Below are positions 21,099 to 29,925 of a stretch of 37,514 nucleotides of DNA, in pieces (the first letter of the stretch is position 1; every line of letters starts with the position of its first letter). The DNA is from Candidatus Dadabacteria bacterium (GTDB lineage: Bacteria; Desulfobacterota_D; UBA1144; Nemesobacterales; Nemesobacteraceae). Below the pieces are notes generated by a model. The model searched no databases and had not been told where the DNA came from. It saw nothing but the letters and a program-made list of their open reading frames with translations. The translations under genes and the position numbers were made by a program. The stretch is taken from positions 1 through 37,514 of the forward strand of contig JAPOYE010000083.1 of NCBI GenBank assembly GCA_026706695.1. The letters are read 5' to 3'.

Positions 21099-22397
21099 TT
21101 AATTCGTATTCACTTCTTCGCCTTCAAAATTAAGATATATTGTCGTTGGTACACCCTGAGCATCGTATGTATTAACCGCGTAGAGTCCGTCCGTTATATC
21201 TCCGTATTGATCAAGGTTGATCGGACCCGAAATTCCTTCGTAGTCAATGTCGTCGTTAACCGTGGTTTCGTCTGTAAGCGCTGCGGCGCAGGTAGCGTAA
21301 CTGTGGCACTTTGTTCCGCCTCTCGTGACCTCCTGGACTTCGGAAACATAAACGGAGGGATCATTGCTTCCGGCGCTTAAAGCCGCAAGCCTCAGTATCA
21401 CCACCGCGTCGTAGGCGTGCGCGGCATAATCACTGAAATTGAACCGTTCTTTGAATTCCTCAAGCCTTTGGCCTAGAGGTGGGGTTGAGATTACCTGCTT
21501 GAATCCTGCGATCTCGCCGCTCTCCTTCTCCACATGCTGGAAAAGGGCGTCGTCAAACGTGAGCCCGTCCCCGAAGTAATATCCGACTCCGTCGGAAATT
21601 GCGGAGGAATCAAGCAATCCCCTGACTATCGGCCCTCCCTCGACATTAAAAACAAGCAACACTATGGACTCTGCCTTGATTTCCTCTACTGCACCTTCAA
21701 CCTTTAAAACAACATCGGCCGCCCGCTGCGAGACCGTGGCGTCATCTGCGTCATCCGGGAAATCGGCGGTGTCGTAAGGGATGGTTTTGGCCTGTCTGCC
21801 ATCAGACATTATTCCTTCTCTGGTATCTGCCGCAAGGCTTTTTCCCCATGCGTCATCACGATACACTATGACCGTGTTGCCCTGGGACTGTTTTGCCAGT
21901 ATCGGTGCCTGAAAACGATCAGAGGGGGCTACTCTGAAGAAAAAAGGCTGATCGCCTCTCTCCACGACCTTTTCGTTTTCAGTTGTAAGTTCAACGGAAG
22001 TGGCCGAAGGTGAGATGCCGACCATTTCATTTTCACCCAGAAAAGGATGAATAGACACAGAGTCCGAAGAGTATGAAGGCGCCACCATGCCGTGGATGCC
22101 CATTTCAAGAAGCTGCTCAGCGCTTGCGGTCACTTGGGATGCTCCCGCCTGAAAAGAGTTTCCGCTTATGATCTCTGTATTTCCCCCCGCCTTGTTAATG
22201 TCTTCTTTGGCGAGATTCACGGCTTCTATAAGAGAACCGTTAAACCCTTCGCCTTCAGCGAGAAGCGTTCCTATGCAGAAAGCTTCCGCGCAGTCCACTT
22301 TTGCCTCGTCTTCGTCATCAAGGCACCCCGAAGAGAATATTCCCATAAAAACCAAAAGCAGGGCAGAACCTAAAATGCTTAGTTTTTTCACGACCAT
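21099..22397 (-). CDS. Branched-chain amino-acid-type ABC substrate-binding lipoprotein
   Basis: The product is 432 residues from the ATG at 22397, chosen over the upstream open frame because GGAGG lies 3 bases before it and a clean signal peptide follows. MVVKK and a hydrophobic core end in FSSGC, with the lipidated Cys at 25. The mature part has the two-lobe periplasmic binding fold of the LivJ/receptor family: FNGSLIEAVNLAKEDINKAGG, then GISPSATSVELTT, FFFRVAPSDRFQAPILAK, and YRDDAWGKSLA. Near the end AHAYDAVVILRLAAL and YEGISGPINLD are family hallmarks. The ligand is unknown. No permease or ATPase genes adjoin it, so it either serves a transporter encoded elsewhere or acts as a sensor. 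Confidence 0.87.
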   Translation of the reverse strand: MVVKKLSILGSALLLVFMGIFSSGCLDDEDEAKVDCAEAFCIGTLLAEGEGFNGSLIEAVNLAKEDINKAGGNTEIISGNSFQAGASQVTASAEQLLEMGIHGMVAPSYSSDSVSIHPFLGENEMVGISPSATSVELTTENEKVVERGDQPFFFRVAPSDRFQAPILAKQSQGNTVIVYRDDAWGKSLAADTREGIMSDGRQAKTIPYDTADFPDDADDATVSQRAADVVLKVEGAVEEIKAESIVLLVFNVEGGPIVRGLLDSSAISDGVGYYFGDGLTFDDALFQHVEKESGEIAGFKQVISTPPLGQRLEEFKERFNFSDYAAHAYDAVVILRLAALSAGSNDPSVYVSEVQEVTRGGTKCHSYATCAAALTDETTVNDDIDYEGISGPINLDQYGDITDGLYAVNTYDAQGVPTTIYLNFEGEEVNTN

Positions 22398-22457
22398 ATA
22401 CCTCCAATTGAAATACGAATTGTGCGTCACCGAATCTCCGGTCCGCTGATATGCCTT

Positions 22458-22463
22458 ATTATA
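22458..22463 (-). promoter_or_regulatory. Candidate -10 box for the binding-protein gene
   Basis: On the minus strand a perfect TATAAT lies about 60 bases before the ATG at 22397. No convincing -35 box is seen at 16-18 bases, so this is a partial promoter call. Confidence 0.35.
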
Positions 22464-22555
22464 CAACAAAACAGAACTAAGCGGTTGAATTCTTTGCGGT
22501 GATTTATCACTGAAGAAAAGCCTCTTTTCGTTTAATGCTTCGGGAAAGGAAGGGG

Positions 22556-22846
22556 TTATTCGTTTATAAGTTTTTCTTCGAACTCGCCTATGGGGATTGC
22601 GGCAAGGGTTTCTATATGGATTGTGCCCCTTGAACCGAGTTCTATTACGATTTTCGTGATCGTCTCGTTATCCGGAGCTTCCACTATGTTAACAAAGTCG
22701 TAAGGACCGAGCGCCGCGTACTGGGCTTCAACCTTGGCGCCCATCTCCTCAAGCTCCCTGTTGACCTCGTTTATCCTCTCGGGCCTCATCTTTATGGTCC
22801 TTCTGCCCTCGTCGGTGAGGTTGCTAAGCATGATGTATTTGCCCAT
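22556..22846 (-). CDS. GYD domain protein
   Basis: The product is 96 residues and consists of a single GYD-type alpha/beta-barrel domain: YIMLSNLTDEGRRTIK at the start, RINEVNRELEEMGAKV, LGPYDFVNIVEAPD in the middle (the conserved G-x-Y/F-D segment) and SRGTIHIETLAAIPIGEFE at the end. The domain is common and resembles dimeric ferredoxin-like folds, but no biochemical role is established. It lies 26 bases downstream of thioredoxin on the same strand, so co-expression is likely. Confidence 0.88.
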   Translation of the reverse strand: MGKYIMLSNLTDEGRRTIKMRPERINEVNRELEEMGAKVEAQYAALGPYDFVNIVEAPDNETITKIVIELGSRGTIHIETLAAIPIGEFEEKLINE

Positions 22847-22872
22847 TTTTCGCGCCCGAGCCCGGAACTCAG

Positions 22873-23205
22873 TCAGTCCAGGGTCTTGTCAAGTACCTTT
22901 TCTATTTCGCTTTTCGGGACGGCGCCGACTATCTGCTCGGTGACCTCTCCGTTTTTAAAAACTATCAGCGTGGGAATGCTTCTTATGCGGAAGTTCATGG
23001 TTGTCTGGGGGTTCTCGTCCACATTTACCTTTCCCACCTTAACGCTGCCTTCGTAGTCATTGGAGATCTCCTCGATGACGGGGGAAAGGGCTCTGCAGGG
23101 ACCGCACCAGGGAGCCCAGAAGTCGACCAGGACGGGAACTTCGCTTTCCATTACTTCCTTATCGAACGTGGAATCTACTACTTCAACTATGTTTGAGGAT
23201 GCCAT
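22873..23205 (-). CDS. trxA: Thioredoxin
   Basis: The product is 110 residues, one thioredoxin domain. The redox site WCGPC has Cys34 and Cys37, preceded by VLVDFWAP; the cis-proline loop is SIPTL near residue 77, and FKNGEVTEQIVGA follows. AAAGGAGA precedes the ATG by 5 bases. It is a cytoplasmic dithiol reductant with many clients. It is divergent from the RND genes across 219 bases and is followed by the GYD gene. Confidence 0.95.
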   Translation of the reverse strand: MASSNIVEVVDSTFDKEVMESEVPVLVDFWAPWCGPCRALSPVIEEISNDYEGSVKVGKVNVDENPQTTMNFRIRSIPTLIVFKNGEVTEQIVGAVPKSEIEKVLDKTLD

Positions 23206-23424
23206 TTAATCTCCTTTGGGGCTTTTATGCCTATATGCTAATACCAATTTGGAATAATACAAGAATGAGGATAGAAGATGTTTCTCGTTTATAGTGCCGG
23301 TTGTTGAGTCATGTATAATTTGAAAGGTTTCAGAACGCACACGTGGCGTCCCTCGCATTTAAAACGGTATGGCAGGTTTTTGCGGCGTCCTGAAAGAGAT
23401 GTTCCGATATATGGAGAATGAACT

Positions 23425-24492
23425 GTGGTTATACGAACAAAAATCTTTCTGCTTTTTTTATCTGTCTGTATTTTTCCAGGATTCTCGCTCGCTCAGCCTC
23501 CTGACGCTCCGGTAGTGGTATCCGCGGTAGTTGAGAGGGAGGTGAGCAAGCCGCTCAGGCTTGTCGGCGCGACATTTCCCGCGAGAAAATCCGTCATATC
23601 GAGCGAGGTCGAAGGAGTCGTCGGGAAAATAAACGCCGAGGAAGGCCAGTACGTAAAAAAGGGCGAGACCCTCGCCGAGATAAAAAACGACAAGATCCGC
23701 TTCGCCCTTGAGCGGCTTAAGAACGAGAGAAAGGAAGCCCTCGCGAGAGCCGAGCTTTCGGAAAAAGATTTTGCAAGAATGAAAGAGCTTTACGACAAGG
23801 GAATTGTTTCCGACGGAGATTTTGACAGGGCGAGGACCCAGAGGGAGTCCGGCCGGGCCGGGCTGCTCAGTCTCGAGAGCCGTATCGAAATCGCCGAATA
23901 CGATCTTGCGGCGTCGAGAATCGCCGCTCCTTTTAACGGCTACGTGACCAAGCACCACGCCGAAGCGGGACAGTGGCTCGGTCTCGGGGACAAGGTGGTT
24001 TCCTTTGTTGATATAGACACGATAGAGGTAATGGCGGGGGTGCCCGAGAGGTATATAGACGACATAAGCGAGGGCATGGAGGTCGAGGTCATACTGCCCT
24101 CCCACGATCTGCTGACCGTTCCCGCAAAAATCTCTTCAGTTATCCCGGACGCGGACCCGATAACCGTATCCTTTCCGGTAAGGGTGATGCTTGAGAATCC
24201 GGATCATACGATAAAATCCTCAGCTTCCGCCATAATCATGGTAAGGATCGGCAAAACCGAGAAAATCAAGCTCGTACCGAAAGATTCCATAGTCAGGTCC
24301 CCCCAGGGCTCTAAGGTCTTTGCCGTGAGGGAGGGCCTCGCGCATCCGGTACCGGTGGAAGAAAAGGGCTGGTATGAGAGTTTCACTCACGTTGAAGGGG
24401 GAATAAGCGTCGGCGAGAACGTGGTCGTAAGAGGAAACGAGAGACTAAGGCCCATGCAGAAAGTCAGGATCACTGACACCATAGAGCAATGA
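23425..24492 (+). CDS. RND efflux periplasmic adaptor (membrane fusion protein)
   Basis: The product is 355 residues from a GTG start. An N-terminal signal segment ends near residue 23 (FPGFSLAQ). There is no lipobox Cys at the cleavage point, so it looks secreted or membrane-anchored rather than lipidated. Order of domains: a biotinyl-lipoyl-like half at about 47-80 (VGKINAEEGQYVKKGETLAEI), a helical hairpin to about 150 (KDFARMKELYDKGIVSDGDFDRA), the second lipoyl half (AASRIAAPFNGYVTKHHAEAGQW), then the beta-barrel. This is the HlyD/AcrA architecture that bridges the inner-membrane pump to an outer-membrane channel. Its TGA overlaps the pump ATG (ATGA). No TolC gene is nearby. Confidence 0.93.
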   Translation: MVIRTKIFLLFLSVCIFPGFSLAQPPDAPVVVSAVVEREVSKPLRLVGATFPARKSVISSEVEGVVGKINAEEGQYVKKGETLAEIKNDKIRFALERLKNERKEALARAELSEKDFARMKELYDKGIVSDGDFDRARTQRESGRAGLLSLESRIEIAEYDLAASRIAAPFNGYVTKHHAEAGQWLGLGDKVVSFVDIDTIEVMAGVPERYIDDISEGMEVEVILPSHDLLTVPAKISSVIPDADPITVSFPVRVMLENPDHTIKSSASAIIMVRIGKTEKIKLVPKDSIVRSPQGSKVFAVREGLAHPVPVEEKGWYESFTHVEGGISVGENVVVRGNERLRPMQKVRITDTIEQ

Positions 24493-27400
24493 ATCTTGTC
24501 GAGACCTCTATAAAAAATCCCGTAACCGTAGCCGTCGGCGTTATATTCCTCGTTATTTTCGGGGTTATCTCGCTTTTCAGGATTCCCGTTCAGCTTACCC
24601 CGGACGTCGAGACGCTCAGGGTTACCGTGAGCACCTTCTGGAGAGGGGCAAGCCCCTTTGAGATGGAAAGCGAGGTGGTAAACGAGCAGGAAGACGAGCT
24701 CAGGGGAATAACGGGACTCAGAAGACTTGACAGCGAGAGCTCGGAGAACTCCTCCGAGGTAATACTCGAGTTTGAAGTTGGCGCCGACATTGACTCCAAG
24801 GTGGTCAAGGTGTCGAACAGGCTTGACCAGGTAAAGGAATACCCGGACGAGGTCGAGCGGCCCGTGATAACCACCGTCGACCCCAGAGCAAACGCCATGG
24901 CGTGGTTTATCCTGAAGCCTCTTCCTGACAATCCCGCTGATATAAATCTCTACTACGATTTCGCGGACGAGATAATCCGCACCAGGCTTGAGAGGGTTCC
25001 CGGAGTCGGCGCCTCAAACGTGTTCGGCGGAAGGGAGCGGCTTATAGAGGTTCTTTTCGACCCCGCCGCGCTTGCCAAGAGGAATATTACGATAGCTGGG
25101 CTTGCCGCCTCCATTGACAGGGAGAATGAGAATTTCAGCGCCGGTTCCTTTAACGAGGGTAAAAGGCAGTATATCGTTCGAACCGTCGGAGAGTACAGAA
25201 CCACGCGGGACATAGAAAACATAGTAGTGGCTACCGCGCAAAGCGGTCTTCCCGTTTACCTGAGGGACGTTGCCACTGTCCGCCTCGGGTACGAGGACCC
25301 GGGCTACACCGTGAGGCAGAACGGAGAGCCCTGCATTGCCGTTAACGTGCTTCGCGAAAGCGGGGCGAACTCAATAGAGGTTAAAGAGGGCATCTTTGCG
25401 GCCGTTGAGGAACTGAATGAGGGAGTCCTCAAGGAAAACGGACTTCGCCTCCGGAATGTCTACGAAGAGACCGGGTACATAAAAAACGCGATAAAGCTCG
25501 TGAGGGGAAATCTTATTATAGGCGGCGTGCTTGCCATAACGGTTCTTCTTCTTTTCCTGAGAAGCGCGAGCAGCACGATGATTGTGGCAATCGCCATACC
25601 GTCAAGCGTCATAGGGACTTTCATAGTTTTCGAGGCGCTCGGGCGCACCATAAACGTGGTCAGTCTCGCGGGGATGAGCTTCGCCGTCGGCATGGTCATA
25701 GACAACTCGATCGTGGTTCTTGAAAACGTGTACCGCCACATGCAGATGGGAAAATCGAGGATGAAGGCAGCCTATGACGGCACGACCGAGGTCTGGGGGG
25801 CGGTGCTTGCAAGCACCCTCACCACGGCCGCCGTGTTCATTCCGATCATGTTCATTCAGGAGCAGACGGGACAGCTGTTTCGCGACATAGCCATAGCGAT
25901 CAGCGTCTCCGTCATACTTAGTCTTCTTGTTTCCATAACCGTCATACCGTCTGCGTCTTCAAAGTACCTCTCCGCGAAGGGCGCGGAATCTCTTGAGCGC
26001 CTTCGTATCATGTCGCGGCTGTCCGGTTTCGCGGGAAGGGTATCCGGCTTTATAAACCGCTTTACCGAGGAGATAATGACAAGCGTCAGGAAAAGAGCGG
26101 TTCTCGTGGGTTCCTTCACCCTCTTGTCAATAGTGCTTATAATCGCCGTTTTTCCCAAGACCGAGTACCTGCCCACGGGAAACAGGAACCTGCTTTTCGG
26201 GATACTTATACCGCCTCCCGGATACAATGTCGAGGAATATACGTCCATCGGAAAGCAGCTCGAGGCTGATCTCGAACCCTACATGAACGGAAAGACCGCG
26301 ACCGGGAAAGATCTCCCGCGGATAAAGAATTTCTTCTATGTCGCGAGGGGAAAACAGATTTTCATGGGCGCGGTCGCCGAGAACAGAAAGGAACTCAAGA
26401 AACTTTTTCCCGTTCTTCAACAGGCCCTATCCAAGGTCCCGGGAACGTTCGGCGTGATAATTCAGCCCAGCATCTTTAACGCCAACATAGGCGAGGGGAG
26501 GTCGATAGACGTTAACGTCACGGGAGATGATCTGGATGAGATACTGAGGACCGCCAGGAGCGTGTTTTTCATGTCCATGGAGAGCATTCCCGGGGCGCAG
26601 ATAAGACCGATTCCGAGCCTTGATCTCGGAAACCCCGAACTCAGGATCATTACTGAACGGGAGGCGGCTTCCCGGGTCGGGATCACCAACAGCGAGCTCG
26701 GGTTTACCGTGAGATCCCTGATAGACGGAGTCCAGGCAAGCGAGTTTAACCTCGAGGGACAGGAGGTCGACATAGTCTTGCGGGCGGAGCAGGATTTCTC
26801 CGAGAGAACTCAGGATATAGAGAACATAATGATCACTTCTCCGAGCGGGCAGGTAATTACCGTGGGAGCCCTGGCCAGGGTCAGTCTTGAAAACGGCCCG
26901 GAGCAGATAAATCACTACGAAAGACAAAGGGTGATAACGATACAGATAACTCCTCCTGAGGAAATTGCGCTTGAGGAGGCGATAGAGACCGTTAACGACG
27001 ATATAATCTCCGTGCTTCGGCAAAGCGGCCAGGTGGGGGAGCGGACCGGTTTTGTCCTTGCCGGGACCGCGGACAAGCTCGCGACGGCAAAAGACGCGCT
27101 TCAGTGGAACTTTCTCCTGGCCGTGGTGATATCGTTTCTGCTGATGGCGGCTCTTTTCGGAAGTTTTCTCCATCCGCTTGTTATTCTGGTCACGGTTCCG
27201 TTTGCCTCCCTCGGAGGGTTCCTCGGGCTTTTTATCCTTAACCTGTTCACGTACCAGCCGCTTGATATACTGACGATGCTGGGCTTTGTTATTCTCATAG
27301 GGATAGTCATTAACAACGCCATACTCATAGTTCACCAGGCGCTTAACAACATCCGGGCGGGAATGGAGCAGCAGGCGGCCATACGCGAATCGGTAAGGGT

Positions 27401-27611
27401 GAGGATAAGGCCGATCTTCATGAGCACCCTGACGAGCGTGTTCGGCATGCTTCCCCTTGTGCTTGCCCCGGGGGAAGGCTCTGAGCTCTACAAGGGACTT
27501 GGAAGCGTCGTGGTCGGCGGACTTGTTCTCTCCACGGTCTTCACCCTGTTTCTGATCCCTTCGGTTTTCAGCCTCATGCTCGAGTTCCGAAGAAGGCCCT
27601 CCTTCTTATGA
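24489..27611 (+). CDS. RND efflux pump, HAE-type inner-membrane subunit
   Basis: The product is 1040 residues, the standard size for an AcrB-like trimeric proton-driven pump. It opens NLVETSIKNPVTVAVGVIFLVIFG, the usual first helix, followed by the large porter domain. Helix 4 carries AVGMVIDNSIVVLENVYRHM near residue 400: the first Asp of the AcrB pair is kept and the second is Asn, as in many members. Helix 10 has GFVILIGIVINNAILIVHQ instead of the AcrB Lys region. STLTTAAVFIPIMF and STLTSVFGMLPLVLAPG are the paired post-helix signatures. It overlaps the adaptor gene by ATGA. Drugs, bile-like compounds or lipids are possible substrates; sequence alone does not tell. Confidence 0.95.
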   Translation: MNLVETSIKNPVTVAVGVIFLVIFGVISLFRIPVQLTPDVETLRVTVSTFWRGASPFEMESEVVNEQEDELRGITGLRRLDSESSENSSEVILEFEVGADIDSKVVKVSNRLDQVKEYPDEVERPVITTVDPRANAMAWFILKPLPDNPADINLYYDFADEIIRTRLERVPGVGASNVFGGRERLIEVLFDPAALAKRNITIAGLAASIDRENENFSAGSFNEGKRQYIVRTVGEYRTTRDIENIVVATAQSGLPVYLRDVATVRLGYEDPGYTVRQNGEPCIAVNVLRESGANSIEVKEGIFAAVEELNEGVLKENGLRLRNVYEETGYIKNAIKLVRGNLIIGGVLAITVLLLFLRSASSTMIVAIAIPSSVIGTFIVFEALGRTINVVSLAGMSFAVGMVIDNSIVVLENVYRHMQMGKSRMKAAYDGTTEVWGAVLASTLTTAAVFIPIMFIQEQTGQLFRDIAIAISVSVILSLLVSITVIPSASSKYLSAKGAESLERLRIMSRLSGFAGRVSGFINRFTEEIMTSVRKRAVLVGSFTLLSIVLIIAVFPKTEYLPTGNRNLLFGILIPPPGYNVEEYTSIGKQLEADLEPYMNGKTATGKDLPRIKNFFYVARGKQIFMGAVAENRKELKKLFPVLQQALSKVPGTFGVIIQPSIFNANIGEGRSIDVNVTGDDLDEILRTARSVFFMSMESIPGAQIRPIPSLDLGNPELRIITEREAASRVGITNSELGFTVRSLIDGVQASEFNLEGQEVDIVLRAEQDFSERTQDIENIMITSPSGQVITVGALARVSLENGPEQINHYERQRVITIQITPPEEIALEEAIETVNDDIISVLRQSGQVGERTGFVLAGTADKLATAKDALQWNFLLAVVISFLLMAALFGSFLHPLVILVTVPFASLGGFLGLFILNLFTYQPLDILTMLGFVILIGIVINNAILIVHQALNNIRAGMEQQAAIRESVRVRIRPIFMSTLTSVFGMLPLVLAPGEGSELYKGLGSVVVGGLVLSTVFTLFLIPSVFSLMLEFRRRPSFL

Positions 27612-27679
27612 AACCGGTTTTGTTTGTGGCATAATAAATTCCCTAACTGAAATTGACGATTATCTGGAGGGAATCTTAA

Positions 27680-29068
27680 ATGGCTAAGACGAAATACAGG
27701 GTGGAATCCGACTCGATGGGAAAGATGAAAGTTCCCTCGGACGCTTATTACGGGGCGCAGACGGCAAGGGCGGTTGAGAACTTTCCCGTGAGCGGACGCA
27801 CTCTTCCAAGGGAATTCATAAGGGCGATGGGTCTTGTGAAACTGGCCGCCGCCCATACAAACTCAGAACTCGGGTTCTTGAAGAAGGGTGCCGCGCGGGC
27901 CATAGCGAGGGCCGCGCAGGAGGTTGTCGACGGGAAGCTTGACGATCATTTCGTGGTGGACGTTTTTCAGACGGGTTCTGGCACCTCGACCAACATGAAC
28001 ACGAACGAAGTGATAGCCAACAGGGCGACCGAGATACTTAAGGGAAAGACCCGGGTGCATCCGAACGACCATGTGAACATGGGTCAGTCAAGCAATGACG
28101 TGATCCCCACGGCCATGCATGTCTCTTCTCTTGAGGCGATAGAAAAGGATCTTATACCGTCGCTTGAGTATCTTCGCGACGCATTCTCGAAAAAGGCAAA
28201 GGAGTTTGATTACATAGTAAAGATAGGACGCACCCACCTTATGGACGCTACCCCTATACGGCTCGGCCAGGAGTTCAGCGGGTACGCGAGCATGGTCGAT
28301 CACGGGATCTCGAGATTAAAGGGGATAAGAAACGACCTTTCGGAACTCGCCATAGGGGGGACCGCGGTCGGCACGGGGATAAACACCCACAGGGATTTCG
28401 GAAAAAAGGTGGCGGCGAGGATAAGCGAGGCTACGGGGGTTAAGTTCAGGGAGGCTAAAAACCACTTCGAGGCCCAGGCGTCAAAGGACGCGGTTGTCCA
28501 GGCAAGCGGAGCGCTAAAGACGGTCTCCGTAAGCCTCATCAAGATAGCAAATGACATACGGTGGCTTGGAAGCGGCCCGCGCTGCGGCTTCGGAGAGATC
28601 CTTCTGCCCGCGATACAGCCGGGTTCGTCCATTATGCCGGGGAAAATTAACCCAGTGATCGGCGAGTCGGTTACGCAGGTCGCGGCCCAGGTAATCGGCA
28701 ATGACGCGGCGATAACGATCGGAGGACAGTCGGGGAATTTCGAGCTCAACGTGATGATGCCCATGATGGCGGACAATCTCCTTCAGTCGATAAGGCTTCT
28801 CTCGAGGGTATGCACCGTGTTTGTCGACAAGTGCATCTCTGGTATAGAGGCGGACGAAGAGCGCTGCGGGGAAACCATCGAGCAGAGCCTCGCCATGTGC
28901 ACCAGCCTCGCGCCGATCATAGGTTATGACAACGCGGCTGCGATTGCGAAGGAAGCCTACGCTTCGGGGAGCACCGTAAGGGAAGTTGCCAGGCAAAAGG
29001 GAGTGCTTTCAGACGAGGAACTTGACAAGGTTCTTGATCCGCTGTCGATGACAAAGCCGACTTCCTAG
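27680..29068 (+). CDS. fumC: Fumarate hydratase class II
   Basis: This enzyme interconverts fumarate and malate in the TCA cycle and needs no iron-sulfur cluster. The product is 462 residues, the normal length. It begins with YRVESDSMGKMKVP. SGTSTNMNTNEV and HPNDHVNMGQSSNDVIPTAMH are family active-site regions, GRTHLMDATPIRLGQEFSGY carries the catalytic His region, and the superfamily signature GSSIMPGKINPV lies at about 314-325. GGAGG sits 8-10 bases before the ATG. The last 60 residues have the usual class II tail with SGSTVREVARQKG. Aspartase is similar, but the length and the motifs favour fumarase. Confidence 0.94.
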   Translation: MAKTKYRVESDSMGKMKVPSDAYYGAQTARAVENFPVSGRTLPREFIRAMGLVKLAAAHTNSELGFLKKGAARAIARAAQEVVDGKLDDHFVVDVFQTGSGTSTNMNTNEVIANRATEILKGKTRVHPNDHVNMGQSSNDVIPTAMHVSSLEAIEKDLIPSLEYLRDAFSKKAKEFDYIVKIGRTHLMDATPIRLGQEFSGYASMVDHGISRLKGIRNDLSELAIGGTAVGTGINTHRDFGKKVAARISEATGVKFREAKNHFEAQASKDAVVQASGALKTVSVSLIKIANDIRWLGSGPRCGFGEILLPAIQPGSSIMPGKINPVIGESVTQVAAQVIGNDAAITIGGQSGNFELNVMMPMMADNLLQSIRLLSRVCTVFVDKCISGIEADEERCGETIEQSLAMCTSLAPIIGYDNAAAIAKEAYASGSTVREVARQKGVLSDEELDKVLDPLSMTKPTS

Positions 29069-29127
29069 TGCCATGGGCCCGGATAGCCGTTTGGTGGTAC
29101 AGAGTATTTTCGGCGGAAATTTGAATA

Positions 29128-29586
29128 ATGAGGAAAATTCTTTTAGTTTTTCTGCTTTTTTTAGCGGTTCCGGTTTCTTCTTACGGAAAAGAAGAGGTTT
29201 ACAAGACCTATACCGATATCGGAGAACTTGAACCGCCGGCTGTAACCATTTCGCAGGTTCTCTCCTCACGTGATGAGTTTGACAGAAAGATATTCACGCT
29301 CGAGGGGCAGGTAGGTGATCTGCGGTTCAGGAAAATGGCGAACGGAAGAAAGTTCACTCTGTTTCAATTTTTTGACAACGATCCGGGAAGAAGGATAAAC
29401 GTCTACGCCAGGGGGTTCGTGCAAGGCATTGAGAACGGCAGCCGAGTAAGGATATGGGGCCGCTACAGCAAGCATAAGAGGTATTTTATCTCAAAGCGAA
29501 ATAACATCATGAAGGCAAAAAAAATCCAGATTGAAGGAATTCCGCAGTCGGGACAGAGCGGAACTGAAGAGAGAGATTCTTCTTAA
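29128..29586 (+). CDS. Secreted OB-fold protein of unknown role
   Basis: The product is 152 residues. A signal peptide of about 20 residues (MRKILLVFLLFLAVPVSSYG) precedes a single OB-like beta-barrel: VTISQVLSSRDEFDRKIFTLEGQV, then RKFTLFQFFDNDPGRRINVYARG and NGSRVRIWGRYSKHKRYFISKRNNIMKAKKI. This is the nucleic-acid-binding tRNA-anti-codon type fold seen in many exported hypothetical proteins. No catalytic residues are apparent. It follows fumC by 59 bases and could share its transcript. The periplasmic location is predicted; the function is not known. Confidence 0.72.
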   Translation: MRKILLVFLLFLAVPVSSYGKEEVYKTYTDIGELEPPAVTISQVLSSRDEFDRKIFTLEGQVGDLRFRKMANGRKFTLFQFFDNDPGRRINVYARGFVQGIENGSRVRIWGRYSKHKRYFISKRNNIMKAKKIQIEGIPQSGQSGTEERDSS

Positions 29587-29587
29587 G

Positions 29588-29613
29588 AGGTATTGAGGTA
29601 TATATTCAGGTAT
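29588..29613. repeat. Three AGGTAT repeats upstream of the Phd/Doc promoter
   Basis: AGGTAT occurs at 29588, 29596 and 29608, just 5' of the -35 box at 29622. The spacing (8 and 12 bases) and position would suit a regulator binding site, but the repeats are short. Confidence 0.3.
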
Positions 29614-29621
29614 GTATTTAA

Positions 29622-29650
29622 TTGACATTCCATGCAAAACCCCGTACACT
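29622..29650 (+). promoter_or_regulatory. Promoter of the Phd/Doc module
   Basis: A perfect TTGACA (29622-29627) is followed after 17 bases by TACACT (29645-29650), a -10 with two mismatches. Transcription would begin near 29657, about 18 bases before the antitoxin ATG. The ribosome site AGGAGGT (29664-29670) is strong. Confidence 0.65.
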
Positions 29651-29674
29651 TGAGGCATAAAACAGGAGGTAGTT

Positions 29675-29923
29675 ATGGAAACCTTGCTAACCAAAAAAAC
29701 CGCTTCATTAACCGAACTTCGCGACCCTGGGAATGTGATCAAGAAAGCCGGTGGCAAGCCCGTTGCCATCTTGAACCGAAATAGGCTTGTTGGCTATTTC
29801 GTGCCTGCTTCCGCTGTGAACAAAGTCAGTTTTGAGCTTGCTGACCCTGACGAAGTTGACGTCGCTATTGCGAAGAGCATAGCCAAGAATCAGCCAATCC
29901 TGGACTATCTGAAAGACAAATAG
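29675..29923 (+). CDS. Phd/YefM-type antitoxin
   Basis: The product is 82 residues. Its N-terminal part, SLTELRDPGNVIKKAGGKPVAILNRNRLVGYFVPASA, follows the Phd/YefM fold: a helix, then the K-P-V-A-I-L strand and the N-R-x-x-x-x-Y-x-V-P turn. The C-terminal 40 residues are acidic and probably disordered until bound to the toxin. Phd proteins bind the Doc toxin and their own promoter. A strong promoter and ribosome site precede it, and the Doc gene begins 2 bases after its stop, as in classic Phd-Doc operons. Confidence 0.85.
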   Translation: METLLTKKTASLTELRDPGNVIKKAGGKPVAILNRNRLVGYFVPASAVNKVSFELADPDEVDVAIAKSIAKNQPILDYLKDK

Positions 29924-29925
29924 AA

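Noticed and set aside
20966-21130. 52-codon plus-strand frame between hisS and the binding-protein gene
   Set aside because: It runs into the antisense end of the binding-protein gene, lacks a ribosome site and has no recognisable features.
23314-23319. Perfect TATAAT upstream of the RND adaptor gene
   Set aside because: No -35-like hexamer lies at 15-19 bases and it is about 105 bases from the start codon, so it was not called as a promoter.
26427-27335. 302-codon minus-strand frame within the RND pump gene
   Set aside because: It is antisense to a fully conserved pump and shows only the charged low-information composition of a shadow frame.
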